Shown: positions 1 to 7,981 of the stretch, piece after piece | Layout of the letters: each line of letters starts with the position of its first letter | Numbering within the stretch: position 1 is the stretch's first letter | NCBI GenBank assembly: GCA_017694995.1 | Contig: JADIMB010000130.1 | Location: forward strand, 1-40,949 | Direction: 5' to 3' | Length of the DNA: 40,949 nt | DNA from: Candidatus Cryptobacteroides faecavium | GTDB taxonomy: Bacteria; Bacteroidota; Bacteroidia; Bacteroidales; UBA932 | Notes under the pieces: model-generated | The model's database searches: none | Told to the model about the DNA's origin: nothing | Seen by the model: only the letters and a program-made list of their open reading frames with translations | Position numbers and translations under genes: made by a program

Positions 1-179
1 AGCTCGTAAAGGTCGGACGTCGTCGGGTAGATCCAGCAGGTGCGACCGTAGACTATCGCCTCCGGGTCGGCGTACCATCCCTCGAATACGGGGTTGCCGC
101 TCATCTGCCTGTCCTGGGCACCGGCAATGAACGCCTGGCACGCCAGAAATGAAAGGAGTAAAGTGGTTTTTCTCATCAT
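1..179 (-). CDS. GH43-type glycoside hydrolase, N-terminal fragment
   Basis: The gene runs off the left edge, so only about 59 residues are visible. Translation from the ATG at 179 (a second ATG follows at 176) gives a signal peptide with a hydrophobic stretch ending near residue 22, then NPVFEGWYADPEAIVYG. The segment GWYADPE followed by a tyrosine/tryptophan-rich strand is typical of the first blade of the GH43 five-bladed propeller, where the Asp is the general base. It follows the GH29 gene with a 38-base gap, so the two are probably co-transcribed. Substrate cannot be judged from this fragment; GH43 members commonly act on arabinose, xylose or galactose linkages. The family call rests only on the N-terminal motif. 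Confidence 0.7.
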   Translation of the reverse strand, partial: MMRKTTLLLSFLACQAFIAGAQDRQMSGNPVFEGWYADPEAIVYGRTCWIYPTTSDLYE

Positions 180-217
180 GTCTGTTTTTTTTACGGTACA
201 AAAATACAATTTTTCAG

Positions 218-1618
218 TCATTGCTCATCATACACACAGAACTCCCATATCGACGGCGCCCGATTGCTTTCCACTATCTCGACCCTTATCTTGCTTCCGT
301 AAATCCGGCCGAACCTCTCAAGCTTTATCTCCCTGCCGTCATCTTCACGGCGGAGTATCTCCTTCCATTCCCCCGCCGACTCGTACATCAGCCTGTAGCT
401 CCTTATCGAACGCTCCCTGTCGACTATGCATACTGCATTCACAGGCCTGTCCCTGAAGAACTCCACTTCATACCAAGGCTCATCCACAGAAGGACTGGAG
501 CGCCATGCCGTGCCGAAGTCATCGTCATTCCCGAAATCCATTATGGCATAGTCGTCGCTCCATGAGGAATTGGCTCTCTGGAACTTGGCGACATTCTCGG
601 CTATCACCGGCATCCCTACTGCGGAAGGGTCAAGCCCGGGGATCTCTTCCGCATCATCCCAGAGACGCCCTATCTCAGCCAGGGCTTCAACGGCATTTCC
701 ATCCAGGAGCCCTTCACTGTTCGGAGCCACGTTCAGGATGAAGTTGCAGTGCGCCCTGTTGAACGGGACAAGGTTGTCCTCCACGAGCACACGTGGATCC
801 TTGACCGGAGTCGCGGGAAAGGACGTCTTCCAGAACCAGTTCTGCTGCAGCGGCAGGCATGAGAGGGCCGGCAGACGGTTCTCCCGGGTGGAGATATGCT
901 GCCCGGCATTCTGCTCATACGACTTTATATCCGTATAGAAAAGCCCTGCGGCAGGATATTTCGCGGCATTCAGATCCATCACCAGGCAGTCAGGCTGCAG
1001 GCGCTTGACCAGACGGTATATCTCCGCAAAAGGCACTTCCTCATACGAAATCCGGGACCACGGTGCGTCCCAGCCGTCTATTATCAGCGCCGATATCTTC
1101 CCGTAGCCGGTCAGCAGCTCGGTCAGCTGGTCTTTTATGAACTCCACATGCTCCCTCGATATGCATCCCGGACGGATGCCGTGGTGCATATCAAGAATCG
1201 AGTAGTAAAGCATGACCTCCAGGCCTTCCTTCCTGAAAGCATCGGCAAATTCCTTCACTACATCACGTCCGAAAACATTTGAGCCCACACTGTAGTCCGT
1301 CGTCTCCGTGTCCCAGATGCAGAATCCGCTGTGATGCTTCGTGGTAAGGCAGCCGTATCTCATTTTTGCCGACTTCGCGGCCTCCGCCCACTGGCTGCAG
1401 TCCATCCCGGCAGGATTGAAAACATCCTTGTCAGCGTCAGGATCCGGCCAGTCCGCATCCCAGAATGTAGGCATATTGAAATGGATGAACATCCCGAATT
1501 TCAGGTCAACAAAATCCTGCTGGAGTTCCAGCAGGCGGCTTTTCCCCGTACTGTCTCCGGCAGAGTAGCCGTCCGCACACAGCATAAGGGCCATAACAAA
1601 AACTAAAAGATGTTTCAT
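218..1618 (-). CDS. Secreted GH29 alpha-L-fucosidase
   Basis: Predicted 466 residues with an N-terminal signal peptide (about 1-20). The core has the usual GH29 order: FGMFIHFNMPTFW near 41-53, AKMRYGCLTTKHHSGFCIWD near 84-103 (the fucose-binding His pair), and ALIIDGWD near 177-184, where D181 aligns with the nucleophile Asp of retaining GH29 enzymes. The last ~130 residues form a beta-rich C-terminal domain with a discoidin-like look (EPWYEVEF, IRVEIVES). The product is likely periplasmic and removes terminal fucose from glycans. It lies downstream of the GH92/peptidase operon beyond a hairpin, with its own promoter-like block right before the ATG. Length is near normal for a compact GH29 protein. 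The fucose linkage preference is not visible. Confidence 0.88.
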   Translation of the reverse strand: MKHLLVFVMALMLCADGYSAGDSTGKSRLLELQQDFVDLKFGMFIHFNMPTFWDADWPDPDADKDVFNPAGMDCSQWAEAAKSAKMRYGCLTTKHHSGFCIWDTETTDYSVGSNVFGRDVVKEFADAFRKEGLEVMLYYSILDMHHGIRPGCISREHVEFIKDQLTELLTGYGKISALIIDGWDAPWSRISYEEVPFAEIYRLVKRLQPDCLVMDLNAAKYPAAGLFYTDIKSYEQNAGQHISTRENRLPALSCLPLQQNWFWKTSFPATPVKDPRVLVEDNLVPFNRAHCNFILNVAPNSEGLLDGNAVEALAEIGRLWDDAEEIPGLDPSAVGMPVIAENVAKFQRANSSWSDDYAIMDFGNDDDFGTAWRSSPSVDEPWYEVEFFRDRPVNAVCIVDRERSIRSYRLMYESAGEWKEILRREDDGREIKLERFGRIYGSKIRVEIVESNRAPSIWEFCVYDEQ

Positions 1619-1625
1619 ACTTGCA

Positions 1626-1653
1626 GTCAGTTCGACGAATTAATGTTTAATAA
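1626..1653 (-). promoter_or_regulatory. Promoter-like block before the GH29 gene
   Basis: On the minus strand an AT-rich stretch is followed by TTAATTCGTCGAACTGAC and the ATG about 20 bases later. Nineteen bases (1626-1644) match the sequence before pheA (37695-37713) at 17 positions, and a looser version precedes the DAHP synthase gene. TTAATTCG is an imperfect match to the Bacteroidetes -7 element TAnnTTTG. Shared sequence is directly seen; promoter function is inferred, with a very short leader if true. Confidence 0.35.
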
Positions 1654-1742
1654 GAAGCTGTTTATAATTTTACCGATATGAATTTTATGAGAGATTCCCT
1701 GACTGTTTGAAAAGGATAGCCGGGGATGTCTGATTGAAAACA

Positions 1743-1773
1743 GGGGATGAATTCAAAAGTGAAAGTCATCCCC
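1743..1773 (-). terminator. Hairpin after the PUL operon
   Basis: GGGGATGA (1743-1750) and TCATCCCC (1766-1773) form a perfect 8-bp stem with a 15-base loop. On the minus strand it is followed by TGTTTTCA and on the plus strand by TTTT, so it could stop transcription from either side. It lies in the 306-base gap between the last lipoprotein gene of the GH92 operon and GH29. The rest of this gap shows only a weak CTGCTG/CAGCAG inverted repeat near 1867-1898. Confidence 0.45.
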
Positions 1774-1924
1774 TTTTCCCTTGTTTTTCCGCGAGGTCAG
1801 CCCGTCTTTTCTTTCGGACATTCGGTTCTCAAAGATACCGGACCTCCGGGCCGCCCTCACAAATGCCTGCTGTCCTCATCAGGAAAGTGAAGCAGCAGAC
1901 TACTCATTAGATATGCTGTCTTTT

Positions 1925-3172
1925 TTAATGCTGGCCTTTATACCATGAATCAGTTGTCGGGCTGATAAAGTAAAGATATGATGTCCCGCCTACGATCTCC
2001 CGGACCACATAGAGGCCGTCCTCATGAGAGAAAGCGCCAAGAAAATTAGGAAAATCCTCCTGTATATTGGTGATATTGACAACGTCACCGCCAAGTCCGA
2101 GCATATCTCCGCGCAGATCGCTCATATAAAGAAGGTCGCTTTCCTGGCTGGAGCACGCGTCAGCTATATCTGTACAGCCATAGAATCCTGTGTACCATCT
2201 TGAATTGTCAGTATTTCCGGGACAGAATACAAGCGGCCTGTTCTCCCTTTCGTTTATCTCTATCGTAGCCCAGTTTCCGGCATTGGCCTTAAGCTCGTTC
2301 CAGATTGCATCGCAGGCATCCCCTTTATCATTTCCAGGCTCAATCGTATGTCTTGTAGCCTCTACATACTCCCCTCCCACAAAGAAGTCACGTGACGTAT
2401 AGTTCGGGAGCACCTGTAAATCACTGCCGGGCACAGCGCCGTTCTGGGCTGAAAGATCAAATGTGATTTCCGATATCTCCGTCCCGGCCACAGAAACAGG
2501 TGAGGACAAGTGTACGGCAGCATTGTCATCTATCGTCACAGTCACGCTTTCATGGGTCAGGACCCTGTCGGCAATGATGTCAAACCGGATTGAATTTCCT
2601 GTATTGCGGTCGATCACATAATGTGCGAGGAATCTCCCGTCAGGGGCATTGATGACACCGTTCATGAGATTGGCCCCTATCAATTCGATAATGATGCCCT
2701 TCGAGTCCTCGACACCGGCGAATTCTTCCGAAGTAACCGGAGTCATGACAACTTCAGCCGTTCCGGCCTCATTGGCACAGACAACCTGTTCCGCAGAATA
2801 AGACGTGATGACGAACGTATCGCCGAATTCGTTGTCGGACAGATATGCCAGATGTCCGCTACCCTCGATGGTCAGCATGACGGACGAAGATTCGTTCCAG
2901 TTGAAATGATAAGCGGCGTCCGTCGCTGCATACAGCAGGTCAGATGTACATGACACTTGGTCTTCATCTGAAAAAGCATAGTAGAAGTTGACATTATTGT
3001 ATGTCATTTTCCAGCCGTCAGCTGCACACAATGCAGCCTTCACTTCTGAAGGGACCATCCTGTCTTCCGGGAACTGGCCTTCATCTGACCATTCCTCCCA
3101 AGGATCCGTCATACCGCAGCCTGCCAATACGGCACAGAATGACATCATGAGTGTTTTAGCGATGTTCTTCAT
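1925..3172 (-). CDS. Surface lipoprotein, DUF4302-like, last gene of the PUL operon
   Basis: Predicted 415 residues. The signal peptide ends in the lipobox LAGC (C19), followed by GMTDPWEEWSDEG, an acidic run consistent with Bacteroidetes outer-surface lipoprotein export. Near residue 47 the pattern ALCAADGWKMTYNN, and later the beta-rich repeats with HLSSPVSVAGTEI, resemble the Bacteroidetes DUF4302 lipoproteins. That resemblance is from memory and not certain. No catalytic motif is visible. It begins 59 bases after the calpain-like gene and precedes a terminator-like hairpin, so it is probably the operon's last cistron. By position it could be a SusE/F-like glycan- or glycoprotein-binding protein, but no binding fold is recognised. 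Confidence 0.6.
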   Translation of the reverse strand: MKNIAKTLMMSFCAVLAGCGMTDPWEEWSDEGQFPEDRMVPSEVKAALCAADGWKMTYNNVNFYYAFSDEDQVSCTSDLLYAATDAAYHFNWNESSSVMLTIEGSGHLAYLSDNEFGDTFVITSYSAEQVVCANEAGTAEVVMTPVTSEEFAGVEDSKGIIIELIGANLMNGVINAPDGRFLAHYVIDRNTGNSIRFDIIADRVLTHESVTVTIDDNAAVHLSSPVSVAGTEISEITFDLSAQNGAVPGSDLQVLPNYTSRDFFVGGEYVEATRHTIEPGNDKGDACDAIWNELKANAGNWATIEINERENRPLVFCPGNTDNSRWYTGFYGCTDIADACSSQESDLLYMSDLRGDMLGLGGDVVNITNIQEDFPNFLGAFSHEDGLYVVREIVGGTSYLYFISPTTDSWYKGQH

Positions 3173-3231
3173 AATTTTAATTTTAAGTGGTTACGATTAT
3201 CTTATATTTCATTTACAATAAATTTCTTTAT

Positions 3232-4806
3232 TCAGAAGACCGGAGGGACATATGCCTTCAGCGGATAATCAAGGTACGGTGCGGCAACTCCAGGCTCCAT
3301 CACACGCAGGTCTATCATAGGAGGTATGTTCCCGTCATCATATATATTCATGGCTCCGTCTTCCGCCCCGTCGGAATATCCGTCTGCAAGCTGAGTGCAG
3401 CCCCACGGGTTACGCATCATAAACAATGCGGACGGATCCGGCGACAGCATGAATGAGAAGGCATGGGCGCTGACAGTATAGTTCGGCGTATCCCCTATCT
3501 GGACCTTGTTCTGGTTAAAGCCGCCTACGACAAGGACACCGTTCTCCAGAAGTATGTCCACAACTCTGTCCAGTTCCGTAACATCCAGGGCATCCGGAGA
3601 GAAGGACATACTGCCGCCATCACCGACAAAAAGCGGCGGGATAAGTTCGGTCCCTATGCCTCCCAGCGAAGTGCTTCTCTTGTATATGACATTCCATTTC
3701 ATCACCGCCTTTTCAAGAAGGGTGGCCCATGTCGCAGTGTTGTTTTTCCCGGAAAGTGCGGCTATGTCATCTCCCTTCATAAGGCAGGATGTCGTGACGG
3801 ATACGGTCAGCGGCTCTCCCTGCGGATCGAACATGGCAATATCATACGCATTGTCATGCTGCGGGTTCGGTGTAATGATGGATTTTATGAACTCCGGATA
3901 CAGATAGGCCATTTCGGCAAGCGCGGCACAGAGGCAGCAGTCGCCTATGTCATGCTGGTTTATATCTGCCGGGCGTGGATTCGATCCGGGATAAAGAACG
4001 AACCTTGCCGGATACGACCATGAAAAATTGCCGTCACTAAGACCTGCCGCAGACACAGGAATCTCATCATCGGTAGACGGATCCGCAAGCCATTGCCTGT
4101 CCTCATCCGTAGTGACATGCAGGCCTTCATAGTTCGTCCCCATAGGAGTGGCATCGCTGTAGGTAGACCCGCCCATACGGCTTACATAGTCCCTGAGAGC
4201 AGGTATTTCAGTAATCTTGTACCTTATACCGTCGCCGCTCTCAAGCGAGAGCGACCACTCCGCGATGGAAGTTGCGGACCCGCCGGCATTGGCCTCTATC
4301 CGCAGCCGGAAATATTTGTAGGACGCTGTATTGTCTATAGTCCATGTCTTTTCTTCGCCTCTTCCATCAAACACTATATCGCTCCGGGTGTCAAGTTTTT
4401 TCCATATCTTGTTATCCGCAGATGCCGACAGCGTCCATGATGACGGGTCATTTTCCGGAGATGACGGCGAGCTTACCATAGAATAGGACACTATGGCGAC
4501 ACTCGCATCACAGCTGAATATGATATCGAACGAATCATGGTAAGTCATGAATGCGGTAGAAGGATCACCGTCCACAATCTTGCTGATGTCAGACCCTTCA
4601 GGAGAATCGGAAAACTCGACCGTGATTATGCCGCTGCTGGGCATATTTGCATTGTCCGAGGATACGGTAGCGAACCTCGAGGCCGGGAGACTTCCTGTCC
4701 CTTCCTTCTCGGTGCAGCCGGAAATGCACATCACAGGCAACAGGATGGCGGCAGCCACCGGGAATACGGCAGATTTCATGAAAAATCCATTTTTTATTCT
4801 GTTCAT
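3232..4806 (-). CDS. Calpain-like (C2) cysteine peptidase lipoprotein with discoidin-like N-terminal domain
   Basis: Predicted 524 residues. The signal ends in ISGC (C31), marking a lipoprotein; M10 is an alternative start. Residues about 65-190 look like an F5/8 type C (discoidin) domain (DGDPSTAF, ASADNKIWKKLDT, YKYFRLRIEANA). Residues about 280-500 carry the calpain triad: QHDIGDCCLCAALAEM (Q284 oxyanion, C290 nucleophile), TWATLLEKAVMKW (357-371), SAHAFSF (H448) and MRNPWG (N466). Calpain-family cores read GDCW, HAY and RNPWG. Porphyromonas gingivalis Tpr is a known bacterial calpain-like thiol protease. The gene starts 11 bases after a GH92 gene, inside the PUL operon, which suggests cell-surface cleavage of the glycoprotein whose glycans the GH92 enzymes trim. 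Activity and calcium dependence are not shown. Confidence 0.82.
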   Translation of the reverse strand: MNRIKNGFFMKSAVFPVAAAILLPVMCISGCTEKEGTGSLPASRFATVSSDNANMPSSGIITVEFSDSPEGSDISKIVDGDPSTAFMTYHDSFDIIFSCDASVAIVSYSMVSSPSSPENDPSSWTLSASADNKIWKKLDTRSDIVFDGRGEEKTWTIDNTASYKYFRLRIEANAGGSATSIAEWSLSLESGDGIRYKITEIPALRDYVSRMGGSTYSDATPMGTNYEGLHVTTDEDRQWLADPSTDDEIPVSAAGLSDGNFSWSYPARFVLYPGSNPRPADINQHDIGDCCLCAALAEMAYLYPEFIKSIITPNPQHDNAYDIAMFDPQGEPLTVSVTTSCLMKGDDIAALSGKNNTATWATLLEKAVMKWNVIYKRSTSLGGIGTELIPPLFVGDGGSMSFSPDALDVTELDRVVDILLENGVLVVGGFNQNKVQIGDTPNYTVSAHAFSFMLSPDPSALFMMRNPWGCTQLADGYSDGAEDGAMNIYDDGNIPPMIDLRVMEPGVAAPYLDYPLKAYVPPVF

Positions 4807-4817
4807 TTCCTGATCTG

Positions 4818-7151
4818 TTATCGATTCTGGTTATTGTTCTGGTAAATCATCGTATTGTCCCTGTCCGACAAGGAAGGCGGGACTTCGTCATCCGAGGTGC
4901 CGCGTCTGAAATCCGGCCTGTCCGACATCACGAACCGGAGGCTGACCCCGTCCTTTATCTCATCGTATGTCAGATACGACCTGCCCCATTTCTTCCCGTT
5001 CACATAAAGGGCCTTGACATAGACGTTCTCCGGAGACCAGTTCTCGGCTACCATGTCGATGGACTTTCCGTTCTCCATCTGAACGGAAATGGCCGGGACA
5101 CACGGCGACCCGATGTTGTAGATGTTGCTTGAAGGCGCCACCGGATAGAAACCGATGCAGTTGAACATGTACCAGGCGGACATCTGCCCGCAGTCATCGT
5201 TCCCGCTCAGCGCGTCGGGAGTGTTTCCGTAGAAGCGTTCCGCGATGGTGCGGACCCATTTCTGGCACTTCCACGGCTGTCTCATGTAGTTGTAGATATA
5301 AGGGACATGGTGGCATGGCTCGTTCCCGTGCCAGTAGGCCCCTATCCTGCCCCAGATGTCATGCGCCCCCGGGATATCCTCCGGAAGTTCCACCAGGAAC
5401 AGGCTGTCAAGCCTTCCGCGCAGCAGATCCTCCCCGGCTATATTCATATATCCCTGGATGTCATGCGGCACTGACCATGTGTACTGCACGGTAAAGCCTT
5501 CCGTGATGTCACCCCAGCCATGTACCGAACCGGGCCCCTGATAAGCTACAGGGGTAAAAGGTGTGCGCCAGCCGCCCTTCGAGTCACGCCCGCGCATATA
5601 CCCTGTCCGAGGATCGATCAGAGTCTGGTACGAAAGCGACCTGTTCAGGAAATACCTGTAGTCATCTTCCTTCCCGAGAGCCTTTGCGGCCTGCGCAATG
5701 CAGAAGTCATCATAGGCATATTCCAGGGTCTTGGATACGGACTCCGCCTCCTTGTCAAACGGCACGTACCCGGTCTGCATATACTCCGGGAGGCAGTCGA
5801 AATGAGGGTTCATGGCAGTAGTCTTCATAGCCTCGTATGCCCTTTCGTAATCAAACCCGCCGACACCCTTCACTATCATGTCGGCAAGGACGGACACGGC
5901 ATGGTACCCGATCATGCACCAGGTCTCGTTGCCGTAGAAAGACCAGACGGGAAGCATGTGCTCCACGCTCTTGTCATAATGCGCGAGCATCGAGTTGGCC
6001 ACATCCGCGTTGAGCTTACGGTTCACAAGGTTAAGCCACGGGTGGAATGCCCGGTAGGTGTCCCAGAGGGAGAAAACAGTATAGTTCGTGAACCCTTCAG
6101 CTTTTCCGATATTCTTGTCCAGCTCCCTGTATCTCCCGTCGGCATCCTGGAAAATGAACGGGTGGAGCGCCGCATGGTAAGCGGACGTGTAGAATGTCTC
6201 CAGGGTCTTCCTGTCCGCCGTCACCCTGTATTTGGAGAGCTCCTCCTCCCACAGGGCCTCTCCTTCTGCCTTAAGGGAATCGAAAGTCTTCCCGTCAAGT
6301 TCCGCCAGACTGGCCAGGGCCCCTTCGGTGCTGACCCCTGAAACGGCCACCCTGACTGTCACCTGCTCGGCTTCCCCGGTGGAGAACCTTATGCATGCCA
6401 TCAGCTTTTCTCCCCAGGCCTCAAGGCTGCTGCGGAAGCGGGATGTGTTGTACACCACCGGCTTGCCGTCCTGCATAATCCTGAAGTCCGTCAGTTTCTT
6501 CGAGAACACGGCCGCGAAATACACATGCCTCTCCGGTCCCCATCCTTTCACAAGTTTGTACCCTGTAATGGTGGAGTCGTTTATCATCCTGAGGTTTGAC
6601 CACGGACATTTCTGCCACAAGGTATGGTCCATATCAATCATCACAAACGAGCTGTCGGACGCCGGATATGTGAACCGGAAGATTCCGCTGCGGAGGCCGG
6701 AAGTCATCTCCGCCTTGACCCCATAGTCTGAAAGCACCACTCCGTAATAATCCGGGGAAGCCCACTCATTCTCATGCGAGAATGCAGACCTGTAGCCCTC
6801 CGCATGGTCCTCATGTGTCCCCGGCTCCAGCCACATCTTCCCGGTACCCGGGATAAAAAGGAAGTCACCCAGGTCAGGTATTCCTGTCCCGCTGAGATGA
6901 GTGAGGCTGAAGCCCATTATGGTAGGACGGCTGTACTTGTAGCCTGATGCGGCATCGTAGAAATCGGCATCCGTATCGGGACTTATCTGTATCCCGCCGA
7001 ACGGTATCTGAGCCCCTGGATACACGTTCCCGTAGCCGTCCGTGCCGACAAACGGGTCCACATAGTCCACCAGTCTCTCCGCCTGGGCCGTGCCCGGCAA
7101 AAATGCCAGGCACAGGGCCAGTGCGGCTGTAATATTTATGTTTAACCTCAT
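4818..7151 (-). CDS. GH92 exo-alpha-mannosidase (first in map order, last of three transcribed)
   Basis: Predicted 777 residues with a signal peptide cleaved near AQA-E (residue 24). The mature start LVDYVDPFVGTDGYGNVYPGA is the typical GH92 N-terminus. Family motifs follow: SLWDTYRAFHPW, GDITEGFTVQYTW with E551 at the expected general-acid position, YWHGNEPCHHVPY with E611, and SGNDDCGQMSAWY with N651-D652-D653 at the catalytic-base motif. GH92 enzymes are calcium-dependent inverting exo-alpha-mannosidases. The GNEPxHH form is common in alpha-1,2-type members, but linkage is inferred. It sits between the zinc peptidase gene (17-base gap) and the calpain-like gene (11-base gap). Confidence 0.93.
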   Translation of the reverse strand: MRLNINITAALALCLAFLPGTAQAERLVDYVDPFVGTDGYGNVYPGAQIPFGGIQISPDTDADFYDAASGYKYSRPTIMGFSLTHLSGTGIPDLGDFLFIPGTGKMWLEPGTHEDHAEGYRSAFSHENEWASPDYYGVVLSDYGVKAEMTSGLRSGIFRFTYPASDSSFVMIDMDHTLWQKCPWSNLRMINDSTITGYKLVKGWGPERHVYFAAVFSKKLTDFRIMQDGKPVVYNTSRFRSSLEAWGEKLMACIRFSTGEAEQVTVRVAVSGVSTEGALASLAELDGKTFDSLKAEGEALWEEELSKYRVTADRKTLETFYTSAYHAALHPFIFQDADGRYRELDKNIGKAEGFTNYTVFSLWDTYRAFHPWLNLVNRKLNADVANSMLAHYDKSVEHMLPVWSFYGNETWCMIGYHAVSVLADMIVKGVGGFDYERAYEAMKTTAMNPHFDCLPEYMQTGYVPFDKEAESVSKTLEYAYDDFCIAQAAKALGKEDDYRYFLNRSLSYQTLIDPRTGYMRGRDSKGGWRTPFTPVAYQGPGSVHGWGDITEGFTVQYTWSVPHDIQGYMNIAGEDLLRGRLDSLFLVELPEDIPGAHDIWGRIGAYWHGNEPCHHVPYIYNYMRQPWKCQKWVRTIAERFYGNTPDALSGNDDCGQMSAWYMFNCIGFYPVAPSSNIYNIGSPCVPAISVQMENGKSIDMVAENWSPENVYVKALYVNGKKWGRSYLTYDEIKDGVSLRFVMSDRPDFRRGTSDDEVPPSLSDRDNTMIYQNNNQNR

Positions 7152-7168
7152 TATGATCTTCGATATAT

Positions 7169-7960
7169 CTATTCCTTTATGTCACCTACGGCCACCTGGT
7201 ATTCGTGCCACAGGTCATCCACGCTGCAGTCCTGTCCGAGGATATGCTTGAACGCCCCGTCGAAAGACCACGGGATGACCTCCAGGGCGCTGCGGTTGAA
7301 CTTCCTCAGGAATTCCGGGTCCTTGTGGTCCCTTACCCATACCAGGAAATATCCTGTGGTACGGTATCCGTCCATGTAGTTGCCTCCTTTCGGACGGGCG
7401 TCAGGCCCGAATCCGCCGCCGGCCACCCTGACGGCATCCGCCATGCCTTCGATGAAAGCCCAGAATGTCCGGTTGGTCCCGTACGTGCCTACCCCCTGAG
7501 GCTCAAGCTGGTATGCGTGGGTAAGCTCATGGAGGAGGACACCGCGGGTCTCGAAAAGGAGCTTGGTGGTATCGTCCTGTGCGAAGGACTTCTCGATATG
7601 CCTGGTGCTGTAGAATATGTCCACATAACCGTTGCCGCCGCCCTTTGCGGAAATCCCGTCCGTGTCTTCGAGCGTATAGTGGATCCTGTGCACAGCAGGG
7701 ATGCTGTCCTGCGGGGAATCATAGAGGATGGAAAGGACTGTCCTGGCCTGTTCCGCTATGTATGACTCCGGATCAGGAATGATATGGCCGTATATCTCGG
7801 AACCCTTGGTCTGAGGTGCCTTGTCCTCGAAAATGATAGAGCCCACATTGTATCCGGACCAGTCGGCCCTGGTGTCCGAGGCTTTCTTTCCCTGAGGGGA
7901 AGCGCACGATACCGCTGCCCCTGCCGCCAATAAAGCTGTCAATAAGTATTTATGTTTCAT
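7169..7960 (-). CDS. Basic-secretory-protein-type zinc metallopeptidase lipoprotein
   Basis: Predicted 263 residues. A short signal ends at VSC (C19), suggesting a lipoprotein. The core shows LLHELTHAYQ with H144, E145 and H148 as an HExxH zinc site, followed by WAFIEGMADAVR, where E171 may be a further ligand, and a GGNYMDGYRTTGYFLVWV segment. This order matches the plant and bacterial basic secretory protein family (PF04450, 'peptidase of plants and bacteria'). The gene lies between two GH92 genes with gaps of 21 and 17 bases, so it is part of the PUL operon. With the calpain-like protein it gives the locus two peptidases of unrelated fold. The peptide specificity is unknown. Confidence 0.75.
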   Translation of the reverse strand: MKHKYLLTALLAAGAAVSCASPQGKKASDTRADWSGYNVGSIIFEDKAPQTKGSEIYGHIIPDPESYIAEQARTVLSILYDSPQDSIPAVHRIHYTLEDTDGISAKGGGNGYVDIFYSTRHIEKSFAQDDTTKLLFETRGVLLHELTHAYQLEPQGVGTYGTNRTFWAFIEGMADAVRVAGGGFGPDARPKGGNYMDGYRTTGYFLVWVRDHKDPEFLRKFNRSALEVIPWSFDGAFKHILGQDCSVDDLWHEYQVAVGDIKE

Positions 7961-7981
7961 GTCTGTATTGATTGTTTCGTC

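Noticed and set aside
5520..6341. 273-codon plus-strand frame
   Set aside because: Antisense to the first GH92 gene; amino acid composition is shadow-like.
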